From Ananas comosus (taxonomy: Eukaryota; Streptophyta; Magnoliopsida; Poales; Bromeliaceae): 64,000 nucleotides of DNA. The stretch spans positions 10,495,401-10,559,400 of the forward strand of contig NC_033638.1 of NCBI RefSeq assembly GCF_001540865.1, given 5' to 3'. Every line of letters starts with the position of its first letter. Position 1 is the stretch's first letter. The notes below the pieces were generated by a model that had not been told where the DNA came from, did no database searches, and saw nothing but the letters and a program-made list of their open reading frames with translations. Positions 12,412 to 24,875 of this stretch are shown in pieces. The translations under genes were made by a program, and so were the position numbers.

Positions 12412-14125
12412 ATCTCGAATTATTCACAACAACAAGGAATTCAGCAACGATCAAGGAAGACGATGATCTTATCCATTAACTGTCTTTGAATAGAAAATCT
12501 GCAATTTATTATAGGGAAATACCATCAATTAATGAGCATACAACACTGAATTCGTGAGAAAAAAGTAATTTATTTGTGGATCAGCGGCGGGATTTTTAAA
12601 CTCGAAACTGATTTCAATTAGCTCAGATCACAGATGGAATTGATTTTAGTACGATGACTCGAGATGATTTCAGAACCAAGGGCAAAACCTGAGGAAATGC
12701 CTCGTAAATAAATGAGATACTTAAATCTCAGAAAAAAGAAAAAAAACCTGATTGCGATTCAGAAATAAAGTTATTATGTCGAATCCAATTGACAAAACAA
12801 AAGAATAATTGATTTTTGCTCCCACCCTTGATGTTTAGAATTCAATATAAGAAGGAATAAGGGGTGGAGAGGTAACAAAATTGGCAATAGATCAAAACAT
12901 TAAAAAAAGGGGGGAAAAAAAAAAAAGAAATGGAGGGAAAAATACCCGAAATTATGCTTACCCCATAAGAAACATCACAAATTCTTAAACCCAAAACCTC
13001 AAGAAGAAGAGGAACAGAAACCACATAAGAAGGAAAAAAAAAAAAAAAATTGGAGCGTATGGGAGGAGATCTTAACCCATGAACTCACGCAACTTAGAAA
13101 GGAAACGGAACAAAGATCTCAACTTTACCTAATCTTAGATCGAACTAATCAAACTTTTTTGGAATCTAACGTTCATCTCCATAAAATTCCTGAAATAAGA
13201 GAGGGGAATAGTTAGGGTTTTTAGGCCCGTTTTTAATGCGGAGATATCCTAAAATAACCACGAAACCCAACCACGAAGGGATCAAGACAAAAATCACATG
13301 CATAGGGATCCGTAAGGCTTAAGAAATTTAAAAAAGGTGCCAGATCCAAAACCCTAAGAAACGTAACACGTTAAAAACTAAAATCCCTGAACAGTAGATG
13401 CGATCTCGATCTTAATTCCCACAGATAAAATGACCCAAAATTCGAAATAAATGAATCAGAATCCCTTCTCCAAGAACAAAAATCCCCAAAAAACTACCGA
13501 AAAGGAGAACCTTTGGTACAATTCAACGAGATCGATCAAATGGCATCAAAATTATACGAAAAAATTAACCAAAATTGCATCATTGAAGCCCAATCGAACA
13601 ATTAAACATCGAGATCAGAGAGAAACCCTTGATCCAAATCTGCACGACCTAAAGGAACAGATCGACTAAGAAAAGCAACAAAATCGAACAAAAAATGGAT
13701 CAAAATTAAAGCTCCGAAACCCATCCGCACGCTTCCACCGAAAAAGGAGAACAATTCGACGAGCTCACCTTCTAGCAACCGATCGGCGACCAAAACCCTG
13801 GTCGAAAATCCCAATCTTTCCCTCCGATCGTCCAAAAACCCTCTTGATTCCACCAAAAAACCCCCAAAGAACCTCGGAAAAGAGCAGATCGGAGAATTCC
13901 TCCACAAAATTCCCAGATCCTCCGCAATTAAACGCTCGAATTCCGCCTCTTCAACGCCCAATTCCGCACAAAAAAACGTTTTCCCCAACAATTATTAATT
14001 TTTTTTATTCCTTCCCTTCTCCTCTCATTCTCGCTCTCTCCCCCACCTCTCTTTCGCTTCTGAGATCGCCAAAACCTCTCAAAACCACCTCTTTTGCTTA
14101 AACCCCCCGCTCTTATACATTTGAC
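12412..14125 (-). promoter_or_regulatory. 5' UTR, leader intron(s) and promoter of the TRP gene
   Basis: A TATA-like box on the minus strand (TGTATAAGAG, about 14112-14121) lies just outside a pyrimidine-rich leader, which suggests a start site near 14080-14090, about 1.7 kb before the ATG. The leader therefore probably contains one or more introns; their borders cannot be fixed without transcripts. Open frames at 13602-13991 and 13844-14101 look like shadows of this GC-moderate leader and match no family I know. Confidence 0.5.
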
Positions 14126-14909
14126 CCCTCACCACCGGCCCATCCCGTAAAACCCCCGCAAGTTTACCTGCTATAGCCGGTAATTCTAACCACCATGACC
14201 CATCGCCCAACTCCCTGCCTTCGAAATTTAGCCACGTGTCCATCTCGAAAAAACAAACGGTCATTTCAAAACCCTCTTCTTTAAAACATACGTATCTTTT
14301 AAAATTTAATCTTTTAAAATAAAATAACTATGAAAAAGTTTGGTTTGAGACGTGATGGAACACCGATTTCAAATTCTCAACTCTCTTTCCCAATTTGGAA
14401 AAATTTTCGCCTACGATTATATAAGGAGGTGCTTTTATGACAATATATATCGGATTACGACATTTGTCCCTCATCAAAGCTGCGGATTTAGTCTAATTAA
14501 TTTAAGCCGTTGGATTGCTTTTTCGGTGCTTTACTCTTTATGGACCATTAAAATAAATTTTACTTTTACTTTTTGTGTGCCGTTACAATTTTTTTTAAAA
14601 AAAAATAAATTTTTTAGGTGTCGCAACGAGCACAAATGTAGAGAAATTGTGGATAAAGTTGAGTTATTTTCGGAGGTGTAATTAAACAAGAGAAAAAAAA
14701 AAAAAATTGTGGATGAGAAGAATTAGGAAGATGCTGAAAGGGATGCTAAGATTCCGGGCAAGAAAGGAGGAGCGCCAGAGAAAAATTAGATAAAATTTTA
14801 TGGATCAAAGTTATTATCATAAACACCAAGTAAATTATTAAAATATTTATATAAATAATAAATATTTGTAAATAAAATTACATTTTTAAATAAATAATAT
14901 TATTGTGAG
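14126..14909. other. Intergenic DNA upstream of the TRP gene
   Basis: AT-rich DNA with short homopolymer runs. A 109-codon open frame at 14352-14681 has no recognisable motif and no codon bias. No gene is supported. Confidence 0.5.
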
Positions 14910-15140
14910 TTTTGCTACTGTGCTTGCAAAAGCACTAATCTCTTGATGTTTGTAAATTTTTTACCGTCAGATTTACGCTTTTAATTATTTTCACCTGTTA
15001 AATTATACTATTCAACTAACAATCCACTCAACCCTTAAAAGCCCACATCACCCTAACCGTATATCTCTTAACTTAATGACGAAAAATCTACAAGCACCAA
15101 TAACTTGATACCTTTAAAAGTATAGGAGCTCAATTCATAT
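14910..15140. mobile_element. MITE, copy 1 of a small foldback family
   Basis: The ends are roughly inverted (TTTTGCTACTGTGCTTGC on the left, GCACCAATAACTTGATACC on the right). The interior matches a second copy at 50640-50880 closely: ATTTTCACC(T/C)GTT, TATACTATTCAAC, CATTCACTCAACCC-like, then CTAACCG.ATATCT. The two copies have no coding capacity. Confidence 0.65.
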
Positions 15141-15830
15141 TATTGTTTTTGTAGAAACAATTATAATTTAACTTGGATCTTATCAGAGCTATCGAAATGT
15201 ACTTGCATTTGTCGTTATATTTCCAAAAAAAATACTTGTACGTACTCAATATGGATTCATGTACGAGGAGTGTAAATTTTACATATTTTTGAATGTGCAG
15301 ATAGCAGTATTATTTGATAGTATTTATATACCTATAATAATAATCTTTACGTGGAACTATAAAATTTTGAACTCTATTTTTTCGTTCATATACAAATTTG
15401 TTCGCCGGAGAGTTTTGAAAAATTGAAAGTTATGTAATGTCTCTTGCATGCTACAAATAAATTTCTAGATCTTCTTTTTCTTTATCAACTTGCTAATTGA
15501 TATAGAACATGCCAATAAAATGGCGTATTCATTGAAAAGTCCATATCTGACATTTTCTTTTCTTTTCTTTTTTGTCTTTTTTTTCCCACATGTATTTGGG
15601 TTTTTATTTTGAAATTATTGTAAATTTGGGTTGTTCTTTGTAGGTTTTAAGTAGTTGATTTATCGTTCACGAGTGTATGTGTATCCATCATGCGGTTTTG
15701 CATAAGAACCATGTACGTATTTATCGTCTTGTTTGAGCCTCTATTTATTTTCCACATAACACGAATATTATTTTCCTACTATTTATTTATTTTAAAAACA
15801 CAAAAAGAAAAAAAAACATAAAGCTCGTAA
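15141..15830. other. Intergenic AT-rich DNA
   Basis: No coding frame, RNA gene or repeat that I can support. Confidence 0.5.
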
Positions 15831-16205
15831 TTTTTGAGAAGGGGGATGGACGATGGGGACCCGATCCCGCGAGCAGGACCGTTAATTCTAACGGGAGCGA
15901 CGCTGACGTGGCTAGGGCGACAGCCACGAGAGGAAACGGCGTTAAATACGGGGGTAAACTGTAAAGAGGTGGGGTGGTGGCGAAGCGCGTGGTGGGCGTT
16001 GGCGGTGGTGCGCTGTTGCTGTTGTTTGCGGGACCCGCGACCCCGTCCACGGCACCAGCGGATGCGGGGCACGGCTTGGTTATCCCGTCCAATTGGGCCC
16101 GGCCCAATGGGCCGTTCCTCTGGAGCCCACATCGGGCGCCTGGGTTTTGCCCGAGCGGGTCCCACTGCCGCCACGTGTCCTCTACGAACAGAGGATGAAT
16201 CTGTA
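15831..16205. promoter_or_regulatory. CpG-rich promoter-like island without an attached gene
   Basis: About 370 bp of strongly GC-rich, CpG-rich sequence in an AT-rich setting. It contains ACGTGGC and CCACGTGTCC G-box/ABRE-type words and GGCCCAATGGGCC-type site-II/TCP elements (about 16095-16113), typical of plant gene starts. Open frames run through it on both strands but none has a domain, and no downstream exons were found. It may be the 5' end of a lost or misassembled gene: a one-base gap (N, 16226) and a poly-T run follow at once. Confidence 0.45.
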
Positions 16206-16225
16206 CCGTACAGCTTAGATATCGG

Positions 16226-16226
16226 N
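16226..16226. other. Single-base assembly gap (N)
   Basis: One N at the start of a long poly-T run, immediately after the CpG-rich island. Confidence 0.99.
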
Positions 16227-16245
16227 TTTTTTTTTTTTTTTTTTT

Positions 16246-17844
16246 GTAAGAACTTAGAAAATCTATGCTTAATCAGTAATCACATAAGCAAATTAAACAA
16301 TTTGAAATTAAATTTCAGATGATTCTCAGTGTCATGGTTCCGAAAAAGGAGTAGTGGAAAAGGATTCGATTTGAGACGCAAATGCAACTCCAGTAGCATG
16401 CAGTGTGACCTAAGCCAGCTTCAAATTGACTCGACCTGTACGGATGGGCCCCGGAAAAAGCGCCTTCCGAACTAACTCGTGGACGTAGCCATGCTCGAGC
16501 ATAATCCAACAGTGTACAAAAACCGTGTCAGAAATGTTTTTCACTTGGATCGATGTTGTGGGGTCGAGTTAGTGATGGACCCAACTGATCGGTCAGCTTT
16601 TCAGGCTCTAACATACATTACATAACATCGTTCGAAGTTGGAAAAGGCCTCTCCAAACCGGCCGGCCACCCGTTCGATCGCGACTTTACTAAAAAAAAGC
16701 ATCCTAATATATAAGATCTCGCTGAGACAGTATGGTTAATTGTCAGATACACGACCTCGCGTTCGATTCTTAAAAACCTTCAGTCTAATGTTAAAATTGT
16801 TGTTCGAATTTTAGGAGCTCAACTGGACAATGGATTCAGTAAAGCCAAGTGAACAAGAATAGGATGTTTTTATTTATTTATTTGTTGATGGAATCTTGCG
16901 ACGAGTGGGGTGGCCTCCGCGGATTCCCCATATATGATCATTGTATATATAGTTGTCATGTAAAGTGAATGAAGTGAGATCTAGAGAGAAAAGAATAATA
17001 TATAAATATATATATATATAAAAGAATATAAAAGAACTCTCATAAGAAGAAGCTAAGAAGCGTGACGCCGCTATTTATTCGGTCGGTGTTGCGTTAGAGC
17101 CAGATCTTAATCCCTTGATAAAGTCGTATCCAATGTGTTACTCTTTACAAGCTCTATAAAGTCTTAAGGACAGCTCAGGACAAAAAGAGAGTCCCATACG
17201 TAACAGTAATGCCACCTACATTCATGAATATGTAATTTAATTATTATTTCTTTTTGTTTTTTTTATCTCTATCAAAGTTCATTACAAATATGATTCTTAC
17301 TGCATGCCTTTTTATTTCCGGAAAATCACTGTGGGCTCGTTTACATTATCTTTTCATCTATATATACCGTAGTAAAGTAATTGTTATGATGCATTGAACA
17401 TCAAATTTAGAACTTAAAACACTATTTAGCTAGCTAATAGGCACCTGAAAAAGAACAATAGACATATGCAGCGGATAGATAAATTGTGTTATTGATTTCC
17501 AATCTTTCTTTAATTTTTCATTTCGATTGTACAGAAGCTTATTTCAGCTTTTCAATTCAACCAAAAGCCCTGCAAGCAATTATCCAAGTTGTCCCTTTTT
17601 TTTTTGCCTTTTATCTTTCCATATGAATGATGACCAGTTATGATCATTTTGGGCATCTTGCTACAGCCCCACTTTAATCTTTTTTACCAAACATAAGAAA
17701 AACAAAATGGTCACATCAATAAGAATATCTAATTAGCTTTGTATCAACGTTCCTTGTTGTGAATTTTGGGTAGATCTACATATCTATATATCCATGCGTA
17801 TCTTATATTTATAATTCATAAGAGTTATCGACCATTCCTATAAC
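16246..17844. other. Intergenic DNA
   Basis: No gene seen. A moderately GC-rich patch (16380-16700) and AT microsatellite-like sequence (about 17000-17025) are present. Short open frames lack motifs. Confidence 0.5.
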
Positions 17845-17990
17845 AAATAGCAAAAGGTTTGGTGGTTGGTACCCAAGACCCAGGTTCGAATCCTACTTGA
17901 TTCACATTTTCAGCGAAGTTTATTTCTAAATGAAAAAAAAGAAGCAGGTGACGTACTATCTATTTCTCAAAAAAAAAAGAAAAGAAAAAA
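17845..17990 (+). mobile_element. SINE (tRNA-derived, Au-like), 5'-truncated
   Basis: GGTTTGGTGGTTGGTACCC is followed by the polymerase III box-B word GGTTCGAATCC, then GATTCACATTTTCAGCGAAG and TTTATTTCTAAATGAA. It ends in an A-rich tract. Three other copies in the window (24301-24452 mirror-written, 48288-48424, 57560-57690) share the same order of blocks. The box-A part is weak or missing here. Confidence 0.75.
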
Positions 17991-18069
17991 GAAGATAATT
18001 TATAGGAGTTGGACTACTAAAGAAGCCACAAGTATAAGAGAGGACTTTTTGTGAGAACCTTGGCACAAA

Positions 18070-18289
18070 AAAAAAAAAGAAAAAAAAAAAGGGGGGGGGA
18101 GAAACATGCATGGATCGAGATTGCTTGACGTAAGGGGAAGCCCCATATGCCTACTGGGTTGTGTGCTCGGCTCTCCTATAACTAGTTGTGCCAGATCCCT
18201 CACAAGCAACCTTTTATGCCCTGCCCACGTGCCCCTGCATGCACATTAAAATAGCTTGGAGAGTTGGGTTTTGCCTCCTCCTCAGCATG

Positions 18290-18350
<61 letters not shown>
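18070..18350. repeat. Poly-A/poly-G run and (CT)n-(AT)n microsatellite
   Basis: A poly-A then poly-G tract near 18068-18100 and a (CT)n tract at about 18292-18332 running straight into (AT)n to about 18350. The open frame spanning it is translated microsatellite. Confidence 0.9.
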
Positions 18351-18582
18351 CCCTGTTCATTTATTATGTGTTAATTACTAGTTACTTTGTAGTTTAGAGC
18401 TTAAGGTTTAGGGTTTATGTGAAAGCATGAGTTGGTAATTTATTTGTTGTGAAAGATGATATGATTAATGCATTGTTCACTTTTTAATTAAGAGTATTCA
18501 AAGGATTATTGAATGAAGAAGGTAACATGTTAGCTTTCTTTCAAAAAAAAAGTATTCTGAGGAATAAAATCTAGGCTGAAGT

Positions 18583-19086
18583 CACTACAACAGAATTAGG
18601 TTATAGGGACACATGTTTGGAACACTTTTGAGTAAGTGTCACATTTATGCTAAAACTTAAAAACACATCTACTAATATCTAAATATAAAGCACAATCCAA
18701 CTAAAAATAAAAGATTACTCTACTCAACCGATCACACACAGTCCATTTGGCCCAATTACAAATAAAAAAAAAAAAATCAATTACCATTTTTTCTTTTCTC
18801 TCCACTCAATCCACTGAAATTCTAGACGAAGAGCCTTTACTGTCGTCCTCCTCCGCCACCGCAGCCAACGAGATAGAGTTTCGGCAGTTGCTAAATGCTT
18901 AAATAAGTGTTGATAAATTAGCAACACTCTTTTAGGTTATAGCGACACTCTTTAACTGTCACTATATACCTAGCGTCTCCACATATAGCAACACTTTTTA
19001 AAAGTATCGGTAATTTTAGCTAGCAGTACTTTTTTATCATGTACCTACATTTAAAAGTGTCGCTATAGATCGTTTTTGTTGTAGTG
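18583..19086. mobile_element. Non-autonomous CACTA (CMC/EnSpm) element
   Basis: The left end reads CACTACAACAGAA and the right end TTTTTGTTGTAGTG, an inverted pair with the CACTA signature. Both ends are flanked by the 3-bp duplication AGT (18580-18582 and 19087-19089), the family's usual size. At 504 bp it has no transposase and must be moved in trans. Confidence 0.9.
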
Positions 19087-21918
19087 AGTGAGTAGTTTCT
19101 CGCTTTGTATGTGAGGACACCATCCTGTGATTTATGTAAAATTTTTTTTTCATCATCTAATTCCATAAGCACATACGATATTAAGCCGGAATGATATATA
19201 TTCTCTCTCTCTCTCTCTCTCTCTTTTTCCTTTTAACAAATACATGCTTAATTCCTTGATCTAAATATATAGATACATGCACGGTTCATGTGACTTTCAG
19301 TTATAAAATTCTAGGACTTGCCATAATTTTGGTGGATACTCAATATAAAGACAAGATTTAAACGTTCATTCACTGAAATATATATAATAATATATAAATA
19401 CTATATTATTATATGATACTACTATATATACGTATACCTAATATACGTTATACTATATACTATTACCCCTTACGTACTACTATACGATACATTTTTATGC
19501 GTAAAAAAATAAAAAGGCATGTATAGCGCGTTTATATATAAAAATTTATTAGAAATTTGTTGGATGGTCAGATTCGGTGGTTGGATCCACCATCCCACTC
19601 ACTGGTGAATAGTGGACTTCAACTCATATGCGTGGGTTTAGATGCAAGATACGAGGTACCACTTTTTATCCCTCTATTTTGTTAATTCCCTAATCATTAA
19701 TTGTGACCCCCCAATAATTAATTAGGGCACTTAGCACTATTCTTCAAGAGAGAAAAGAAAAATTATTGCCATGCACCGCACTTAATTAATATTATTTTAT
19801 GAGTCCGGCTGCTATACTCTTATGAATATAGAGCCTCTTATACTCATAAATTTTTAGCCGTTAGATCTATTCTTTAATCATTTTCACCTGTTAATACGTC
19901 GAATAAATCGGCTTTAAATTTTAAATTTTCTTTGTAATAAGGTTTTGTAGGTACAGCGCATGATGCGTCGAGCGCATGTAATAATTTAGAGAAAGAGAGA
20001 GAGAGGGAGAGGGAGAAATCATGCACGTTGCTTGTTAGCTGGGCTATAGCATCAGGCTTCTCTCAAAGCAACAGCTGCTCCAACAAACTCCCCAGCAAGG
20101 AAAATAAATTAACATATGCATATAGAATACGCAATGAATTAATATGCCGTAGAATCCATTAGATATATTAACCCTAAGTTAATTAGGGCAGGGTACTTAT
20201 TAATTAGAGCGATCGAGCTAATGACGAAGATAATAGGGTTCATTAATTAATTAATTAACACTGTTCACATGGGAACTGCATGCGTATGATTCCTGTACGT
20301 AGCCGATCACATGCTCCTGTTTACTAAAGAGCGCGGGCGTAGTTAATTAGTTAAGCTGTATAATTAAAGGTTGTGGATCTTAGGGGCTAAATTAAGAACA
20401 TGTGTATTGGTTTAGTTGTAATTAAGGCCTCCATGTTATAATTAATAATAAGATAATATAAGTATTATCTATTAATTATTAGGTACTTTTATTGCTTGGT
20501 CATATCAATCAGTATGTGTTTCTACTAGCTCAGCCAAGGATGTCTTTGTCCCATCGAAAGTTAAAAAAAAATGAACTCACTTTTCGGCCACAAATGTTCA
20601 CTTTTGTTATTTGGTTTATTTGTTATTTGGTTTATCTTACATAACTTTACCACCGGTTAAAACTCAAACTTTTTAAAATAGTATAATTGACTTCGACTTA
20701 CCTCAAACCTGTGAAACAACCGTTGTATTCTAAAAGAATAAGTTGTTAGAAAACGGTGTTTATATAATTTTATATTTAACACTTTCTCATGTCTAGGCTC
20801 AAAACTTTTTGCAAAGTCCATGATGTGGATTTGAATTAAATGGGAGGAAATTAATAATGTTAGAAGCCCGGCACGACTTGATAATAGAATTATATAGAGA
20901 AACTTCAGTTTCACAACTATATATGCAAATAGACAGCAAAAAAAAATACAATTTTTATCTGAACTTTAATTCATCCGAAAAGCTATTTTTATCTAAACCT
21001 CATGATCAGTGAAACAAATAAGCGTGGAGAGTCTGGTGGAACCAGCAGGGTGGATGGTGAGTGCTTCCATCACATCCCATAGTGGTGCCAAAAAACTTTT
21101 TTGAGTCAGAATCGGCTCAATTCAATGTATCTGAGGGCCCAAGGCGGGGTCAAACAGGCACTAATTAAATTGGGGGTGCGATCCCCGCTGCCAAATTTCG
21201 ATTCAAATCCAACCAAAACACCAACTCGAAAGTTTAAAATTGGAATGATCGATCATCTCTGGCTCTCTGTTGTACGGTGAGATTCGTATGTCTGATCTAG
21301 GAGATTTTGTACATGTTCCGAACGTCTAGCATGTATATGTGTCTGCTAGCTGATCTAGCTCTTATTGTGTAAGCATGCAATAATTTAACTTGTTTTACAA
21401 TCGTCGTATGGTGATCGCCTGATCAATTGGATCACAACATCTTATAACTGTGTTCGAAGCGATGGCAAAGTAAAAAAAATAAACAGCAATCGGCTCTGCT
21501 TGTTATCTGAAAAAAATAATTTTATAAAAATAACAACGAAAGAAACAACTTGAAAATGAGCCCTATCCAAAATCTCTCCAACCCAAAATTTTTAAAAAAA
21601 AAGTCTGTACACATTTCAGAAATCGGAAAAAAAAAAAATCTAGATTTTGCCAAAATTATTTAAAAGATATCCCAAATTATGGGACCCAACGAGAAGCAAA
21701 ATTTTGACAAATTGTAAAGGTACTTCACATGGGGAATAACCCACCATCCACATGACAAATTGCTAACATCAAATACCGTGCATAAAAATTGGGCTGTTTC
21801 TTTTCAAAAACGCTATCCATTGCACTCGGAATATATTTATTCCGAGTCGAATTAATTTGCGGAACAAGCAAGGGGAATAACACACCTCTCGGGAGATGAG
21901 ATCGATTAAAACAATATA

Positions 21919-21950
<32 letters not shown>
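19087..21950. other. Gene-free intergenic stretch with MITE relic
   Basis: AT-rich DNA with a (TC)n run at about 19201-19224. A relic near 19803-19930 keeps the GTCCGGCTGCTATACT end and the TAGATCTATTC...TTTTCACCTGTTAATA interior of the small MITE family seen at 14910 and 50640. A 21.72-21.88 kb patch carries ATTCCGAGT palindromic words. No coding exon was recognised on either strand. Confidence 0.5.
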
Positions 21951-21955
<5 letters not shown>

Positions 21956-22495
21956 CTAGGCTGCTATACTATCGGTAGCACGGACGCCTTCGTGCTATCA
22001 AGTTGTTTTCAATGATGCCGCTTCTAAATCGACGATCAGCTCCGTTAGACTTGATCTACATTATTGAAGGTATTTGGAAACTAAATTTTATAATTTTTCG
22101 GTATCATTTACCTATCAAATGAGTAGTCTAAAAATGAACGGCTGAAAGTAAAAATCTCATAAAAAATGATGATAGAAGACTTGAATTTAAGATCAGAGGT
22201 ACTGATCTTACTCTAAATAGTAAAAAGAATTTTCTATAAAAATTTCATCTGATTTAGATTGTTTTACACCGTTAAATTTACAAATGCATCACATCTACCA
22301 TTAAAATTGTCAATTTTGAGACCTTTTGATCACTAGCCAAATGATGTCGAAAAATTCTGAAATTTAGTTTCCAAATACTTTCAATAGTGTAGATCAAGTT
22401 TAACGGAGCCGATCGCCAATTTGGAAGCCGCATCATCGAAAACAACTTGGTAGCATGGAAGCCTCCGTGCTACCGATAGTATAGCAGCCGGACTC
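21951..22495. mobile_element. MITE with about 50-bp terminal inverted repeats
   Basis: The left end (GGCTGCTATACTATCGGTAG...) and the right end (CTACCGATAGTATAGCAGCC) are inverted copies, extended inward by a TAGCACGGA and CTTCGTGCTA block. It sits inside (AT)n tracts. The interior reads AAATCGACGATCAGCTCCG and TTTTTCGGTATCATTTACC. The same interior appears in the mirror-written block (about 44350-44890) only when that block is complemented without reversal, so this copy is a useful orientation reference. Confidence 0.8.
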
Positions 22496-22616
22496 TATAT
22501 ATATATATATATATATATTTGCAAAAAAAGCTTATAAGTGGAATGTGGTGGTCCCTGTGCGTGGGTGCACGCTATCGTAAACCACGTCCTAGTAGGAGAA
22601 AACAGGGCCCTGTGCG

Positions 22617-22988
22617 GGGTTAAAGAACTTGGAATATATGTGCGGAAATAACTATGCCCCGAATTGGGAATAACTTTATCCTCATTCCTTTTTATTGTTA
22701 TAGTTTTTCTTGCCTATTCCGAGTTTCCCCACCATGCAGTAATTATTTTTTTTTTTTTTAGAGAAAAGTAACATGTCATAATTGCTATACCGTGAAGCAC
22801 ACTTTTGAATGAAAAAAAAAAAAACTATATTTACACCATACATAAAGAGTGTATATCTTATATTTTTTGATCCAAAAAATTTATAAAATTCTAAATAAAA
22901 ATTAACTTTAACAAATTTAGTATAATAAATAAAATAATACATACTATAAATTTTTCTTTATTTATTTTTGAGTGATAGTTAGCACTAA
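22617..22988 (+). repeat. Direct repeat flanking the filled gap, left copy
   Basis: Nearly identical in letters and order to 47943-48305 (CGGGGTTAAAGA.CTTGGAAT onward; a few substitutions and homopolymer indels). The two copies bracket the whole anomalous 23.06-47.94 kb insert. It looks like repetitive or duplicated DNA rather than a gene. Confidence 0.85.
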
Positions 22989-23058
22989 GGGTGGAAATCC
23001 AGTTTGCTATTCCCGAGCCAGCTCGTGTTCGGCTCGAAATGAGCTTGAGATCGAATCG

Positions 23059-23074
23059 NNNNNNNNNNNNNNNN
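23059..23074. other. Assembly gap (16 N)
   Basis: Sixteen consecutive N. Everything immediately to the right is mirror-written. Confidence 0.99.
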
Positions 23075-23200
23075 CCTTGTTGCTCTCTCTATCAACGTAG
23101 AAGTGACCAACATAGGTATCAAGAATAAAAATCATAATAATAATAATGAATCAGTATAAGGTTTGACCACATCATTGAAAAAAGATGATAATACTACATC

Positions 23201-23362
23201 CTAAATAAAAGAGAAGTTACACTACAGCTCGTTGTTGTTGGAAAATCTCTTAAATGACTTGAAGATAGCAGTCGGAGCGTTGGATCGTACGTAATACTGA
23301 AACCCCTTCCAAGTAGTGTTCGTGGTCCCTGAAGGGCTTTTGAACTAAAACTGCGGTAAACT
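23201..23362. other. Mirror-written last exon of an unidentified gene
   Basis: Complementing the printed letters and reading left to right gives an acceptor (TATGATGTAG) at 23191-23200. A 53-aa terminal exon follows (DLFSLQCDVEQQQPF..., ending GTSRKLDFDAI) with its stop at 23360-23362. The frame is open and the composition protein-like, but I do not recognise the family. Upstream exons would lie beyond the gap at 23059-23074. Confidence 0.5.
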
Positions 23363-24300
23363 AAGATCTTATTACATAATTACTTAAAAGAGAAAGAAAA
23401 ATAATATTGTACGTATCATTTTATTGGAGATAAAAACGAAAAATTTTTTTTAAGATCTCAGTAAAAAGAATCGGAATAATATAAAAACGAATAATTTAAT
23501 TATTAAATAGATTATTAGAAACGGAATACATCCAAAGTGACTCTCTATGTATGTAACCACGTCTATATTTACTTTAGTGACTGTTTATCCTCCGAAAACC
23601 AAAAGAACAAAACCAAACTTAAACTCAAAATATGTTTATAGGTTCAGTGGAAAAAAACCATTACCCGTTTCAATGTACATGAGATAATGATAATCAGAAA
23701 TGAGACAATGACGACCCGAGATATTTGATTAACATTAATAAATCAAAACTACAAAACTAAAAACAATCATCCCTACGTTACCAATTTCCCACTAATAAAA
23801 CAAGGATATCACTTTCAAAAGTTGATATAAACAAGTTACAAGTAGTTGAATTACATAATTCAAAATAAGAACACAAATAGAACAGAAGACTTTGAATGAG
23901 TTACAAAAGTTCCAAAAATTTTTACAAAGTTACTTATTAACTATATCCTTATCAACGTATATAAAAAGAAACATGACTTTTATGATAATATCTAATCTAC
24001 TCTCATCGTCAATCCTTTCTTATTGTCTAAAAAACCCTATAATACCTCGAGTGATATAACACTAAATACTTTTAGAGTTTGAACTTTATCAATATCAAGG
24101 TGGTAAATCTAAGATAAAAGTAGATGATTGTTGAACGGGCGTTAACAACTTTTAAAATTCTAATAATCAGAGTTCGATTTATCTTTATTCTTAGGGTCGC
24201 ATATCCATTACCTACGTCTTCCAAAATGAAAGTCCTACAATTCATAGTTGTATTCGTTAACGTATAAAAATAATAGATATAAACATATGAATTGTTTATA

Positions 24301-24452
24301 ATTTTTCTGGCTGGCAGAGATCGCGTTCACCGTTTCCCGAACTCCTAACTATAGGCTCCAGGGGTCAAGCTTAGGATCAACTAAATATAAAGATTGATTC
24401 AATAAAGATTTACTTCATTTGCTTCGCCTATTCCACGATGGATAGAGAGTTT
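24301..24452. mobile_element. Mirror-written SINE (Au-like)
   Basis: Read right to left the letters give GAGAGATAGGTAGCAC, TTTAGAAATAACTTAG, GGATTCGAACTGGGGACC, TCGGATATCAATC and CCCTTTGCCACTTGCGC. These are the same blocks in the same order as the normal minus-strand SINE at 48288-48424. It includes the box-B complement (GGATTCGAAC) and, unlike the other copies, a well-kept box-A side. Confidence 0.85.
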
Positions 24453-24875
24453 TTTTTTTTTTTTTTTAAATAACTTTTTAGTTTTACGTTAAAACAAGAA
24501 AGAAAGTTATATAAAATAATAATTACTTTCATTTATACGGTAACAATAGTTGTTTAATTCGTCCATCTCTCTAAAGAATACTTCTTCTTTTAATCAAGTT
24601 AATTCCTTAAAACTCTCGTCTACAAAAAGACTTATAAGTAGTTAGGTTAATTGGATCCTTTTTAATTAAAAGAAGTGAAAATGTTTGACAGTTTTATACT
24701 TATAAATTTGAGTAATATAAAAAGTTATCGTTTATGTCATATTGATATATTATATGTTGAATAAGATTTCTGTTTACCTGTTTAATATATATATATATAT
24801 ATATATATTATTTTTTTATATAAGTGGCCCAAGTAGACCGTAAATCGTGTTTTCTACTGAAAAAAAAAAAAAAAG

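Noticed and set aside
14910..15140. A microRNA precursor based on partial inverted ends
   Set aside because: The homologous copy at 50640-50880 shows it is a dispersed MITE; no small-RNA evidence is available.
17845..17990. A tRNA gene (box-B word GGTTCGAATCC)
   Set aside because: No cloverleaf can be formed; the downstream blocks are shared with three other SINE copies.
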